A DNA stretch of 64,000 nucleotides from JANSWP01 sp041941305. Its GTDB lineage: Bacteria > Bacteroidota > Bacteroidia > Chitinophagales > Saprospiraceae. Position 1 is the stretch's first letter; each line of letters begins with the position of its first letter. The notes below the pieces were generated by a model that saw only the letters and a program-made list of their open reading frames with translations, did no database searches and was not told where the DNA came from. The stretch is taken from positions 5,824 to 69,823 of the forward strand of contig JBGTQJ010000047.1 in the NCBI GenBank assembly GCA_041941305.1. The letters run 5' to 3'. Both the position numbers and the translations under genes were made by a program. Shown one piece after another: positions 1 through 8,403 of this stretch.

Positions 1-2668
1 CGGGTGTTTCTCCAGTTATTGCTTTTATCTTTCTATAAACCTGTGTATGACTCAAATGTAATTCATGGCAAATGTGTGCGATGGAAAAATCAGGATCTTC
101 AAGGTTTTCTTCTATTAACAATACAACTTTCTGAATAAAGGAATCTTCAATTTCGGATTTGGTTCTAAGAAGTAATTTGGAGGCATCTTTTGAATATTTT
201 TCCTGAATCTGTTTCCGTATCTGTACCAGTTTTTCTATCCTAATATATAATTCTTTTTTATCGAAGGGTTTGGTCAAATAAGCATCCGCACCTGTTTTTA
301 AACCTGCTATTTTGTTTTCCTGGGTAGCTTTTGCAGTCAATAAGATAATGGGAATATGGTTCGTTCTATCATCCGATTTTAATAGTTCACATACCTCCAA
401 GCCATTTTTTTCAGGCATCATTACGTCACTAATGATAATATCGGGAATAATTTCAATCGCCTTTTCTATCCCTAATTGACCATTTAGCGCAGTTTGAACT
501 TCATAACTATCTTCAAGACAGGATTTGATATAAGTGACTACATCCAAATTGTCTTCAATTAAAAGAATAATTGGTTTAGAAGCATTAGAACCATCTAACT
601 TTTTGATGGAGTTTTGAAGCTGTACAGCTGAACCAGCATTCTCAACTTCAATTTCAGAAGAGGAACTAATTTCTTGTTGTATTTTACCTTCATTTACGTT
701 TTCAGGTACAGGTAACCGAATTGTGAATTCACTACCAACATTGGGTTGGCTGTTTACTGTAATGGTTCCCTTCATTAGATGAACCAAATCCTTTGTAAAA
801 GACAGTCCAATGCCAGTTCCTTGCCCTAATTCTTTTTTGGAATCTCTACTTTGAAAAAACCTATCAAAAATATAGGGCAAATCCTTTTCCGAGATTCCCA
901 TACCAGTATCCTTCACTTTTATTTGAAGAAAAGATTCAGAGCTGTTTTGTATAGCTCTAGTGTGCAAAATTACTTTCCCAAATTCTTTGGTATAATTTAA
1001 TGCGTTGGATAATAGATTGTAAATGATGTACTGAATCTTTTCTTCATCAAAATACATTTCAAGTTGATCAATTTCTGAATAAAAAGTAAGTCTAATCTTT
1101 TTCTCACTAGCCAAAGAATAAAACGATTCGGTTAAATATTGTAAAAAGGAAATGATATCTGCTTTGTGAAGGTTGAGTTGCAAATTGCCAGATTCCAATT
1201 TTGAAAAATCCAGCATTTGGTTTATTAGACGAAGTAGGTTCTGGCTGTTTCTTTTTATTAATTCTTTTGCCTGACTGTTATTTTTTAAATTATCAGCTAT
1301 GCCCATTATGACAGTCAAGGGTGTTCTGAATTCGTGGGTAATATTGGTGTAAAGTATGGATTTGAGGTTATCCAGTTCTTTTAATCGTTCCGCTTCCCTG
1401 TGTTCTTGTTCCTGCAATATTTTACTTTTTTCCAACTCAAATTCAGCATCCCGTTTTTCAAATTCTATTTCTCTCCTCCTGAATGCTAGTCCCAAAGAGA
1501 ACACAATAATTTCAAGGACGGTCCCAATTTTAAAGTAGAGGGTAGAATAATCTACGGTCTGGAATCGATCAAGAATGGTTAAAAATATGCCAAGGCTCAT
1601 CAAGGTGACACCTACTATGATAAAATAACCTTTTTTGTCTTTGGTTTTATATAGTGGAATCAGAAAAATAAAACTAGTCGCCAGAAATCCCAGGATGTAG
1701 GTGATGGTAATGATATCAGCAATATTGTAATTGAAATGGGTATTGACCATTAGTATAGTGTCAAGTATCAAAAAAGGAATGGCAATGTAAGCCCAAGCCT
1801 TAAATATGAGATCCCATTTTGGTAGTAGTTTGGATAAATCAAGGAAGGATCTCAGAAATGCTCCGTAGGCAATTAAGGCAAAGTAGGTTATCAATTTAAA
1901 CAAACTGATAAAATGAGGGGCAGATGCTGTGTAAACCATATCAAACCAATCGGCCAGGTCCCCCGTGTTGTAGGCTGAAAAAGTAGCTATCACCAATAAG
2001 TATATGGAGTAATATATATAAGCAAGGTCTCTGGCAAAAGAAAAAAGAAAAAGATTGTAAATCAACATCATCACAACAAAACCTATAAAAAGAGCATTGC
2101 CCTGCTTTTTGTTTTTTAGGCTTGCATAGAATTCATCAGATTGGATCAGTTGAAGGTCAAAATTGGGAAGACTTTTCAATCTTTGGTTTTGAGCTTTAAA
2201 GTATACCCTAACTTTTTTAGAATGTGGAATTTTGAGTTTTACCAGGTTGGCTTTGAGGGTCGGGACAAAATCGCGTTGATTGGTGGGTACAAAGAATCCG
2301 GTCCTTTGAAAGAATTGATTTTCCTCCTCAACAATCAAAACTTCAATATCTGTAAATATTAGAGGGAACTTTAGAATCCATTCTGTATGATTTTCTGAGT
2401 TGGGGATTGTATTAATGATATTTATTTTTCCATAATAGGTGGTTTGAGGCAGGAAAGGATCTTCCCAATTAGAAAGCGGAACATATTCCAGGGAGCTAAT
2501 TTCTGGATCAGTAAATTTTACTGTCTTTTTTCGGTCCTCAAAAAGTTCTATTCCGGTTTTCAAAGCATAAACTTTGGTCTCTTGGTTTAAAACAATTACC
2601 TCAGCATTTCCCAAGGTAGCATTGTAAAGTAATAGCCCAATAATAATAAGGTGATAGATTTTCTTCAT
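1..2668 (-). CDS. Hybrid two-component sensor/regulator (7TMR-DISM, kinase, receiver, AraC HTH), C-terminus cut by window edge
   Basis: The minus frame starts at an ATG at 2668 and is still open at base 2, giving about 889 residues. An N-terminal signal peptide is followed by an extracytoplasmic beta domain of 7TMR-DISMED2 type (about 35-165) and a run of seven hydrophobic segments (about 185-395). A short coiled coil leads to a histidine kinase with H-box ITHEFRTP (His445) and N-box YNLLSNALNYT. A receiver domain with SDVMMPEKNG (Asp748) follows. The last visible residues, LSHTQVYRKIKAITGETP, are the recognition part of an AraC-type helix-turn-helix, so only the end of that domain is missing. 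Such proteins sense a ligand at the membrane and bind DNA directly. It is divergent from the beta-helix gene at 3554, which is its likely target (inference). Confidence 0.9.
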   Translation of the reverse strand, partial: MKKIYHLIIIGLLLYNATLGNAEVIVLNQETKVYALKTGIELFEDRKKTVKFTDPEISSLEYVPLSNWEDPFLPQTTYYGKINIINTIPNSENHTEWILKFPLIFTDIEVLIVEEENQFFQRTGFFVPTNQRDFVPTLKANLVKLKIPHSKKVRVYFKAQNQRLKSLPNFDLQLIQSDEFYASLKNKKQGNALFIGFVVMMLIYNLFLFSFARDLAYIYYSIYLLVIATFSAYNTGDLADWFDMVYTASAPHFISLFKLITYFALIAYGAFLRSFLDLSKLLPKWDLIFKAWAYIAIPFLILDTILMVNTHFNYNIADIITITYILGFLATSFIFLIPLYKTKDKKGYFIIVGVTLMSLGIFLTILDRFQTVDYSTLYFKIGTVLEIIVFSLGLAFRRREIEFEKRDAEFELEKSKILQEQEHREAERLKELDNLKSILYTNITHEFRTPLTVIMGIADNLKNNSQAKELIKRNSQNLLRLINQMLDFSKLESGNLQLNLHKADIISFLQYLTESFYSLASEKKIRLTFYSEIDQLEMYFDEEKIQYIIYNLLSNALNYTKEFGKVILHTRAIQNSSESFLQIKVKDTGMGISEKDLPYIFDRFFQSRDSKKELGQGTGIGLSFTKDLVHLMKGTITVNSQPNVGSEFTIRLPVPENVNEGKIQQEISSSSEIEVENAGSAVQLQNSIKKLDGSNASKPIILLIEDNLDVVTYIKSCLEDSYEVQTALNGQLGIEKAIEIIPDIIISDVMMPEKNGLEVCELLKSDDRTNHIPIILLTAKATQENKIAGLKTGADAYLTKPFDKKELYIRIEKLVQIRKQIQEKYSKDASKLLLRTKSEIEDSFIQKVVLLIEENLEDPDFSIAHICHELHLSHTQVYRKIKAITGETP

Positions 2669-3553
2669 AGATGTTGATCCGTGGGATTCTCAGCAATAAT
2701 TAAGTATGGATAATAAACTGATTGTTTAGACATCTCTTAACTCCTAAAATGACAAGATATGCAATAAAGGTGATTATCGGCAAATTTTCAATTTTGGTAA
2801 CTAATGGTCAATTATTTGAACGCTGTATTTCAAAAATATCTTAGGCAGATTGAATGTATGTCACATTATTTAGGGTTTCAGGTTTTATAAAAAGTAGTTA
2901 TTTTAATAAATAGATTTTAATGCCTGTCACAATTTGACAAAAATTCAAAATAAGATTAGCCTATTTCCATCAAATAAGCCTCATTTTCAAGGATGTGACT
3001 CTATTTTTTATCATAATCTCAGTGTTTTTACATATTTCGAAAACTGGTGCAAAAAAAAGACTTTTTTAAATGGTGTTTTATGACTATTTGTAAATTACTG
3101 AAAATGAAGTGAATATTTTCTTATTGGATTATTGTTGAAATCATAAAGTGCTGATAATCAGTATTCGATAAATGATACGCAAAAAAGCGTAATTCAAAAT
3201 TATTTGAAAAATTAGCTTGCAAAGCATTGAAATCGCCTTTACATTTGTGACATCAATACGGAATTAAAAACTACCCTCCACAAACAATTCCGAACTTCCT
3301 CCAAACAAAACTTTGAATACTTTTCCCCCTTTTTAGCTGGCCTTAGAGCTGGCAAATAACCTTGACATATTCAATTCTTTCTACCCTCCAACTTGAAAAG
3401 AAGCTTAGGTAATATTTTACTATAAAGAGCTAAAATTTATGACCAGCTCATCCCCCGAATTTTTGTTTTACTCAAAATTCCTCCCAAACCAGAGTAAAAA
3501 CAAGGAACAAACACTTACAAAATCACTTTATTGAACTGATTAAACTTACTAAC
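2669..3553. other. Long intergenic region between divergent regulator and beta-helix gene
   Basis: This 885-base AT-rich stretch shows no convincing gene on either strand. The last 280 bases carry short C-rich repeated words (CTACCCTCCA at 3271 and 3382, TTCCTCCAAAC at 3297 and a near copy at 3479). These could belong to a promoter or 5' leader of the beta-helix gene. I see no tRNA or hairpin terminator here. Confidence 0.4.
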
Positions 3554-4531
3554 ATGAAAAAAAACCTCTTACTCACTTTGACATTTGCAATTGCTATCTT
3601 AACACTCCAGGCAAAAGTTATCTTTGTTCAAGAGGGTACCACTGGCAATGGAACCTCCTGGGAGGATGCTACTGGTGATTTACAAGCAGCATTATTTATC
3701 GCAAAACCTGGAGATGAAATCTGGGTAACAAAGGGAATCTACTATCCAACTCCTGACACGGACAGAACAATTACATTCACTATTCCTAATAATGTTTCTG
3801 TACTAGGTGGCTTCACCGGATATGAAACCGACTCCGACCAAAGAAATGCTCAAAACAATATTTCTATTCTAAGTGGAGACATTGGAGCTCCTGGAAAATT
3901 CCACGATAATTCTTTTACAGTAGTTACTTTCGTTCACAGCGATGAAGGTACCCTCCTGGATGGTTTTACCATCCAAGACGGAACTGCAAACGTTGCAGGT
4001 GAAACTGGAAGCCCAACTCGCTGTGGTGGAGGTATCTTCAACCTTTATGGTAGCCCTTCAGTAAAAAACTGTACCTTGAAAAACAATTATGGAAGAGACG
4101 GCGGAGCAGTTTATAACAATGGTATTGGTGGCAATAGCAATCCAACCTTTGTTAACTGCCAATTTTCGAACAACCGTGCTGACCTGGATGGTGGTGCAGT
4201 ATTCAATGACGGTAGAAGAGGAGGCCAGAGTAACCCTACCTTTACCAACTGTGAATTTATTGGAAACGAAGGCAATTATGGTGGTGCTGTTTGCAACTAT
4301 GGAGGGAATGGTGAGAGTAATCCAACATTGATAAAATGCCTATTCAAAAATAATGAGGCTTACCTGCGGGGAGGTGGAATTTTCAATATGGATGTTGAAG
4401 GTATTGCTCAGCCTAATATGACTCATTGCCAATTTATTGATAATAAAGCAGTAGCTGGTGAAGGCATGTTTACATTTAGTTCTCCTGAAAAGGGAATATC
4501 GGGAGTTCTGACAGGATACAAATCAAATTAA
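3554..4531 (+). CDS. Secreted right-handed beta-helix protein
   Basis: A 325-residue protein with a signal peptide (hydrophobic residues 5-20, ending LQA). The front half has the VFVQEGTTGNGTSWEDATGDLQAA pattern split over residues 23-47 and a GD-I-LSGD-type strand, typical of polymorphic outer-membrane/choice-of-anchor Q proteins. Residues 150-310 hold about five imperfect repeats of the type GGGIFNxxG...NPTFxNCxFxxN, which is right-handed parallel beta-helix architecture. The same repeat style fills the middle of the giant protein at 21948. There is no recognisable T9SS sorting domain at the C-terminus, so the gene may be shortened relative to relatives. Function is unknown; a surface or carbohydrate-binding role is inference. 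A hairpin terminator follows at 4607. Confidence 0.85.
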   Translation: MKKNLLLTLTFAIAILTLQAKVIFVQEGTTGNGTSWEDATGDLQAALFIAKPGDEIWVTKGIYYPTPDTDRTITFTIPNNVSVLGGFTGYETDSDQRNAQNNISILSGDIGAPGKFHDNSFTVVTFVHSDEGTLLDGFTIQDGTANVAGETGSPTRCGGGIFNLYGSPSVKNCTLKNNYGRDGGAVYNNGIGGNSNPTFVNCQFSNNRADLDGGAVFNDGRRGGQSNPTFTNCEFIGNEGNYGGAVCNYGGNGESNPTLIKCLFKNNEAYLRGGGIFNMDVEGIAQPNMTHCQFIDNKAVAGEGMFTFSSPEKGISGVLTGYKSN

Positions 4532-4606
4532 TCAAAATCAGAATAAACTTCGAAAAAATCCCAAAAGCTTAAGAAACTTTTGAGAGAGCGTGTGTCTATA
4601 TAACCG

Positions 4607-4642
4607 GTTGGCGGTTAAAAAAACTAACCGCCAACTTATTTT
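4607..4642 (+). terminator. Rho-independent terminator of the beta-helix gene
   Basis: An 11-bp perfect stem (GTTGGCGGTTA at 4607-4617 with TAACCGCCAAC at 4625-4635) encloses an A-rich 7-nt loop and is followed by TTATTTTT. It lies 76 bases after the stop codon at 4531. Confidence 0.8.
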
Positions 4643-4734
4643 TCCCTGACATCTGGAACCCCATTGAAAGCCATAAAGCAAGACGCAAAGTTTAGTTTAC
4701 GTTTTTTATAGGATTATAATTTGTTAATGACACA

Positions 4735-5290
4735 GGGCGCAACCAACCTCTTCGCACTTTGAAACACTTAAGATTTTTTCATGAGATTACATATATCGAC
4801 AAAAAACAACACTATTGGAAGAGCAACCAACCTCTCCACTTTGAAGCGCTTAAGGAAGAAAAACTAAACAATTCTTTTTCTCGTGATAATCAATGAAACC
4901 AAATGAACCCCATCGTATTAGTACTTTTTTGAAGAACAATTTATCAAAACAACACTATGACAAACACCGCCCCTCTCCTTTGAAACACTTTTTCCACTCC
5001 CCCCATGTGGCAGAATTTAAGAGCTTGAAATGGAATGAATAGAAAAGCTATTGTTCTGCGCATTCATACTTGAAGAAATTATATCGATTCATTAGTGAGA
5101 CTTTTTCATTGTGAAACACTTAAACTTTGAAATCTTTGATTGTTCAAACAGTCAAATGAGCAACTAACTAGACAAACTGTTAGCAAATCACAATTTAGAG
5201 CAAACAAACACTATAACCTTGAAATCAAAATAAAAACAAAGACTATGACAGCTCTGCCCCCACCCCCTTTTTTTGAAGATGGTGGGCAGA
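4735..5290. repeat. Decayed tandem repeats, no gene
   Basis: At least three degenerate copies of one unit are visible. GCAACCAACCTC followed by ACTTTGAA and CGCTTAAG or CACTTAAG occurs at 4740-4773 and 4823-4855. AACAACACTAT followed by CCTTTGAAACACTT occurs at about 4951-4990, and a weaker copy with GACTATGACA then a C-rich run ending TTTGAAG lies at 5241-5278. A GTGAAACACTTAA word is also at 5111. Short open frames here have no coding character. The copies differ too much for a recent duplication. Confidence 0.45.
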
Positions 5291-5349
5291 TGGCAGCATG
5301 CAGCGTCGAGAAGGGGGTGACGAACTAATTTTTTGAAAACTACACTGCA

Positions 5350-5582
5350 CGCAATTAATTGTTCGGAGCAATTAAAGGTAAATCCATTGGAAAGAGTTTG
5401 TGAGTTTTTTGAGGGAGGCGACACGAAGGGAATTCACTAACTCTTCCAAAGGAATCTTTTTGGTAAAGGTTCCTGGAATCACAACTTAGTAATCGAATGG
5501 GTTTTTTCATACTGACTTCCTCTACAACAATCACGGCTAACGGGCTAACCTCGTAGGAAGATACGTGATGTTTGATTCTCGC
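5350..5582 (+). ncRNA. Structured leader or small RNA with H-type pseudoknot (riboswitch-like)
   Basis: Three structural elements can be read directly. (1) A small hairpin AATTG/CAATT lies at 5357-5373. (2) A long irregular stem pairs 5383-5403 with 5434-5453 (TTGGAAAGAGTTTGTGA against TCACTAACTCTTCCAA). (3) An H-type pseudoknot is formed by CTTCCTCTAC at 5516-5525 with GTAGGAAG at 5553-5560, interlocked with ATCACG at 5530-5535 and CGTGAT at 5564-5569. A canonical terminator follows at once, and the endonuclease V start codon is 31 bases beyond the terminator U-tract. GGAAGA at 5556-5561 could instead pair with TCTTCC of the terminator (5590-5595), which would be an anti-terminator. I do not recognise it as tmRNA, RNase P RNA, SRP RNA or a known riboswitch. 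It may be a stand-alone RNA. Confidence 0.5.
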
Positions 5583-5620
5583 AGGTCTCTCTTCCGAATT
5601 TTCGGGAGGAGACCTTTTTT
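5583..5620 (+). terminator. Intrinsic terminator (possible attenuator) ahead of the nfi operon
   Basis: The stem AGGTCTC (5583-5589) pairs with GAGACCT (5609-5615) and continues inward with TCTTCC against GGGAGG. A run of six T follows. No protein gene precedes it on this strand, so it terminates the RNA at 5350 or attenuates the operon that starts at 5651. Confidence 0.8.
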
Positions 5621-5650
5621 GTTTTTTTGCTTTTTAATTTAATTTGTACC

Positions 5651-6151
5651 ATGATAATCGCCATTGATGTACACTATCGAAACGAAAAAGCGAAAGCTGT
5701 AAGTGTAGAATTCGACAATTGGGATGATGAGCAACCCCAAAAAATAAATATTATTGAATTGCCGGAAGCAGAACCCTATGTTCCTGGTGAATTTTACAAA
5801 AGGGAACTTCCATGTATTTTGGAAGTACTGAATAAATCTGATTTGGATAAAGTGCAGGTGATTATCATTGATGGATATGTGGTTTTGAATGATCGTGGCA
5901 AGCCAGGGCTGGGAACCTATTTGTTTAAAGCGCTTCAGGAAAAAATTCCTATCATTGGAGTGGCAAAAAAGCGCTTTTTTTCAAATCAAAAATATGTAAA
6001 AGAGGTTATGCGGGGACAAAGTAATAAACCGTTGTACATTACGGCTGTAGGAATTGATTTGGAGAGGTCGGCAAATAATGTTTTGAATATGAAAGGAGCC
6101 TTTCGAATGCCTAAATTACTTCAAATCCTGGATACCACTACAAAAGAATAA
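5651..6151 (+). CDS. nfi: Endonuclease V (deoxyinosine 3' endonuclease)
   Basis: A 166-residue protein. Endonuclease V cleaves DNA or RNA one base 3' of inosine. The sequence shows the family motifs: AIDVHYR near the N-terminus (first catalytic Asp), YVPGEFYKREL (catalytic Glu), IDGYVVLNDRGKPGLG (second Asp and glycine-rich loop) and GVAKKRF. It is shorter than the roughly 220-residue E. coli enzyme, mostly by missing N-terminal sequence. The ATG at 5651 is chosen because it directly precedes the conserved MIIAIDVHY start; an in-frame TTG at 5627 lies in the terminator tail. It is the first gene of a same-strand run to 8403, one base apart from the next gene. Confidence 0.85.
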   Translation: MIIAIDVHYRNEKAKAVSVEFDNWDDEQPQKINIIELPEAEPYVPGEFYKRELPCILEVLNKSDLDKVQVIIIDGYVVLNDRGKPGLGTYLFKALQEKIPIIGVAKKRFFSNQKYVKEVMRGQSNKPLYITAVGIDLERSANNVLNMKGAFRMPKLLQILDTTTKE

Positions 6152-6152
6152 G

Positions 6153-6587
6153 ATGAGCAAAATGCAAAATGTCAGTTTTCGAAATGTAGGTGAATTACTC
6201 GATTTTCTTCCAGATCAGGAACGAGAATTGGTTGACATTTTAAGAACAATCATTCTTGAATGTCTTCCCAATTGTGTTGAGAAACTATCCTACAACGTGC
6301 CCTATTATTTTGGACATTCCCGAATTTGTTTTATTTGGCCAGCCTCTGTTCCATGGGGAAATTTGGAACAAAATGAAGTCTTATTGGGCTTTTGCAAAGG
6401 TTATCTATTAATGGATGAAATTGGATATTTGGAAAAAGGCAATCGAAAAAAAGTATTTGGCAAAACATTCAAGCATAAAAAGGAAATTGATGAGGATTTA
6501 TTAAAAGCTTACCTTTTTGAAGCCCTGGAATTGGATGAAATACATAAAAAAAATAAAAATGTATACCCAAAGAGGAATGAGTTTTAA
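6153..6587 (+). CDS. DUF1801 (YdhG-like) domain protein
   Basis: A 144-residue cytoplasmic protein with the DUF1801 pattern: an acidic N-terminal helix (LPDQERELVDILRTIILE), the core KLSYNVPYYF, a hydrophobic strand with the FIWPASVPWG segment, then GFCKGYLLMD. The family has a YdhG/SufE-like alpha/beta fold with no established enzymatic role. It starts one base after the endonuclease V stop codon, so the two are probably translationally coupled. A fragment resembling the C-terminal end of another DUF1801 member lies at 55369 on the minus strand. Confidence 0.75.
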   Translation: MSKMQNVSFRNVGELLDFLPDQERELVDILRTIILECLPNCVEKLSYNVPYYFGHSRICFIWPASVPWGNLEQNEVLLGFCKGYLLMDEIGYLEKGNRKKVFGKTFKHKKEIDEDLLKAYLFEALELDEIHKKNKNVYPKRNEF

Positions 6588-6651
6588 GAAAAATCCAAGA
6601 CCTTAGCGAAAAATATATATTAATGGTTGCCGTTCACCGCTTCTCCGTTGA

Positions 6652-6987
6652 ATGGCAAATGATTTGATACTTTACCGAATGACATTTAACAAAAACCAGA
6701 CTTACACCATCCTCAACCGCCAGGACGATTCCAAAATTGAAATCAAGTCAATCTCCAATCTTGAAAATTGGTATCGTGGTAAAATTGCCAGCATCAATTT
6801 AGCGCCTAATCTGCAGCGCTTATTTGATGAAGTCGAACAACTTTTTGCTGCGGGAGATTTCAAAACCTTAAAAGGGGTCGAGTCTCAAATTATTGACTTT
6901 CAATTATTTGTTGAAGAGAACAATGCGGAAATTGTAGAAATTCATATCAATAAAGGCAAAAACATTTTTTTTAAAACCGTGGAATGA
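6652..6987 (+). CDS. Conserved-looking hypothetical protein
   Basis: A 111-residue soluble protein that I cannot assign to a family. It is charged, lacks a signal peptide and membrane segments, and has an acidic helical middle (LQRLFDEVEQLFAAGDFKTLKG) with beta-like ends. The stop codon overlaps the start of the next gene (ATGATG at 6984), which supports a real, coupled gene. The ATG at 6652 is the first available; Met10 at 6679 is an alternative. Confidence 0.6.
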   Translation: MANDLILYRMTFNKNQTYTILNRQDDSKIEIKSISNLENWYRGKIASINLAPNLQRLFDEVEQLFAAGDFKTLKGVESQIIDFQLFVEENNAEIVEIHINKGKNIFFKTVE

Positions 6988-7850
6988 TGCTAAAATCTAG
7001 AATCCATCTGTTTTTCTTACTACTCTGTTCAACTATCCTTTCAGAAATGTGCGCTCAAAGTCCAAATATGATTGCTACTGTAAAAGGACCTGAAAACGGC
7101 ACTTTATTTATAGTTGGTGGAGGAAGACTTTCAGATGGCTTGCTGCAAAAATTCATAGAATTAGCAGGAGGCAAGGACGCGTCTATTGTTGTTATTCCCA
7201 CAGCCGGAGGAAGAGAAAACTATGATGATTTCGGTGCAGAGTTTTTAAAAAACAGAGGCGCAAACAATGTAAGGGTTTTGCATACATATGACTCTGAGGT
7301 TGCGGATACAGAGGCATTTATTGCTCCATTAAAAAATGCCAATGCGGTATGGTTTACAGGTGGGCGGCAATGGAGGCTTGTAGATGCATACGCTGGTACA
7401 AAGACAGAAAAAATGTTTTGGGAAATTTTAGAAAATGGAGGGGTAATAGGTGGATCTTCTGCAGGAGCAACAATTCAAGGTTCCTATTTAGCCAGAGGTG
7501 ATACTAAGAATAATCAAATAATGATGGGGGATCACGAGGAAGGCTTTGGCTTTTTGGAAAATGTAGCAATAGACCAACATGTCTTGGCTCGAAATCGGCA
7601 ATTTGATTTATTTGATATTCTAAAACATCGCCCGGAATTATTGGGTATTGGAATAGATGAAAATACAGCGATTATTGTTGAAAATGACCAATTCGAAGTA
7701 ATGGGAGCCAGTTATGTATTGATTTATGACCAGAGTTTTTGGTCCAGAGAAGGCAGTAATTTGAAAACATTGCCTCCAAAGGACAAGCTTTTTTATTTTT
7801 TACGTGATGGAGATAAATATGATTTGAAAAAACGGGTAATAATAGACTAA
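6984..7850 (+). CDS. Secreted cyanophycinase-like serine peptidase (family S51)
   Basis: A 288-residue protein with a signal peptide (residues 5-24, ending CAQ). The S51 core is clear: GTLFIVGGGRLSDGLLQKFIELAGG, VVIPTAGG, the nucleophile elbow GGSSAGA (Ser about 160) and a downstream IDQHVLARNRQFDLF segment with the conserved His and Arg. These enzymes split cyanophycin or other beta-aspartyl peptides, or act as alpha-aspartyl dipeptidases. The signal peptide suggests action in the periplasm or outside the cell, on peptides from the environment rather than on stored cyanophycin (inference). It overlaps the preceding gene by four bases and lies ten bases upstream of the MOSC gene. Confidence 0.85.
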   Translation: MMLKSRIHLFFLLLCSTILSEMCAQSPNMIATVKGPENGTLFIVGGGRLSDGLLQKFIELAGGKDASIVVIPTAGGRENYDDFGAEFLKNRGANNVRVLHTYDSEVADTEAFIAPLKNANAVWFTGGRQWRLVDAYAGTKTEKMFWEILENGGVIGGSSAGATIQGSYLARGDTKNNQIMMGDHEEGFGFLENVAIDQHVLARNRQFDLFDILKHRPELLGIGIDENTAIIVENDQFEVMGASYVLIYDQSFWSREGSNLKTLPPKDKLFYFLRDGDKYDLKKRVIID

Positions 7851-7860
7851 CACCTACAAA

Positions 7861-8403
7861 ATGATCCCAAAAATAATTGCTCTGAGCAAGAGCCCTACCC
7901 ATACGATGAGTAAAACGAATCACGAATCTATTTACCTAATCGAAGGCGAAGGAGTTGATGGTGACGCCCATCGTGGAAAGAGCGTAAAACATCGCTCAAG
8001 AGTTGCAGCTGATCCTACCCAACCCAATCTCCGACAAGTGCATTTGATTCATTCTGAACTCTTTGAAGAATTACATCAAAAAGGATTTAAGATTACTCCC
8101 GGTATGATGGGGGAAAATGTTACAACCAAAGGAATAGATTTGTTGGCATTGCCAAGAGGAACCAAATTGGTTTTGGGATCTGAAAGTATCATTGAAGTGA
8201 CTGGATTGAGAAACCCTTGTCATCAATTGAATGGCTTGCAGGAAGGTTTGTTAAATGCTGTGCTGGATAAGGACGAAGCAGGCAATCTCATCCGGAAAGC
8301 CGGGATTATGGGCATCGTATTGCAATCAGGCACCCTAAAAAAAGGGGACAAAATTCAGATTCAATTGCCCTCGAAGCCCTACCAAAAACTAGAAAGAGTT
8401 TAA
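7861..8403 (+). CDS. MOSC domain protein
   Basis: A 180-residue stand-alone MOSC domain, a fold of molybdenum-cofactor sulfurase C-termini and YiiM/YuaD-type proteins. Visible features are GEGVDGDAHRG near residue 45, RQVHLIHSELFEEL, GMMGENVTTKGIDLLALPRGT and TGLRNPCHQLN, whose Cys is the conserved residue thought to carry sulfur or bind the metal cofactor. It may take part in reduction of N-hydroxylated compounds or in sulfur transfer. No molybdenum cofactor gene lies nearby. It ends the operon starting at 5651 and overlaps the convergent slipin gene by four bases. Confidence 0.85.
   Translation: MIPKIIALSKSPTHTMSKTNHESIYLIEGEGVDGDAHRGKSVKHRSRVAADPTQPNLRQVHLIHSELFEELHQKGFKITPGMMGENVTTKGIDLLALPRGTKLVLGSESIIEVTGLRNPCHQLNGLQEGLLNAVLDKDEAGNLIRKAGIMGIVLQSGTLKKGDKIQIQLPSKPYQKLERV

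Noticed and set aside
5140..5424. Short open frames of 62 and 78 codons on both strands
   Set aside because: They lie in decayed repeats and in the structured RNA and have no coding character.
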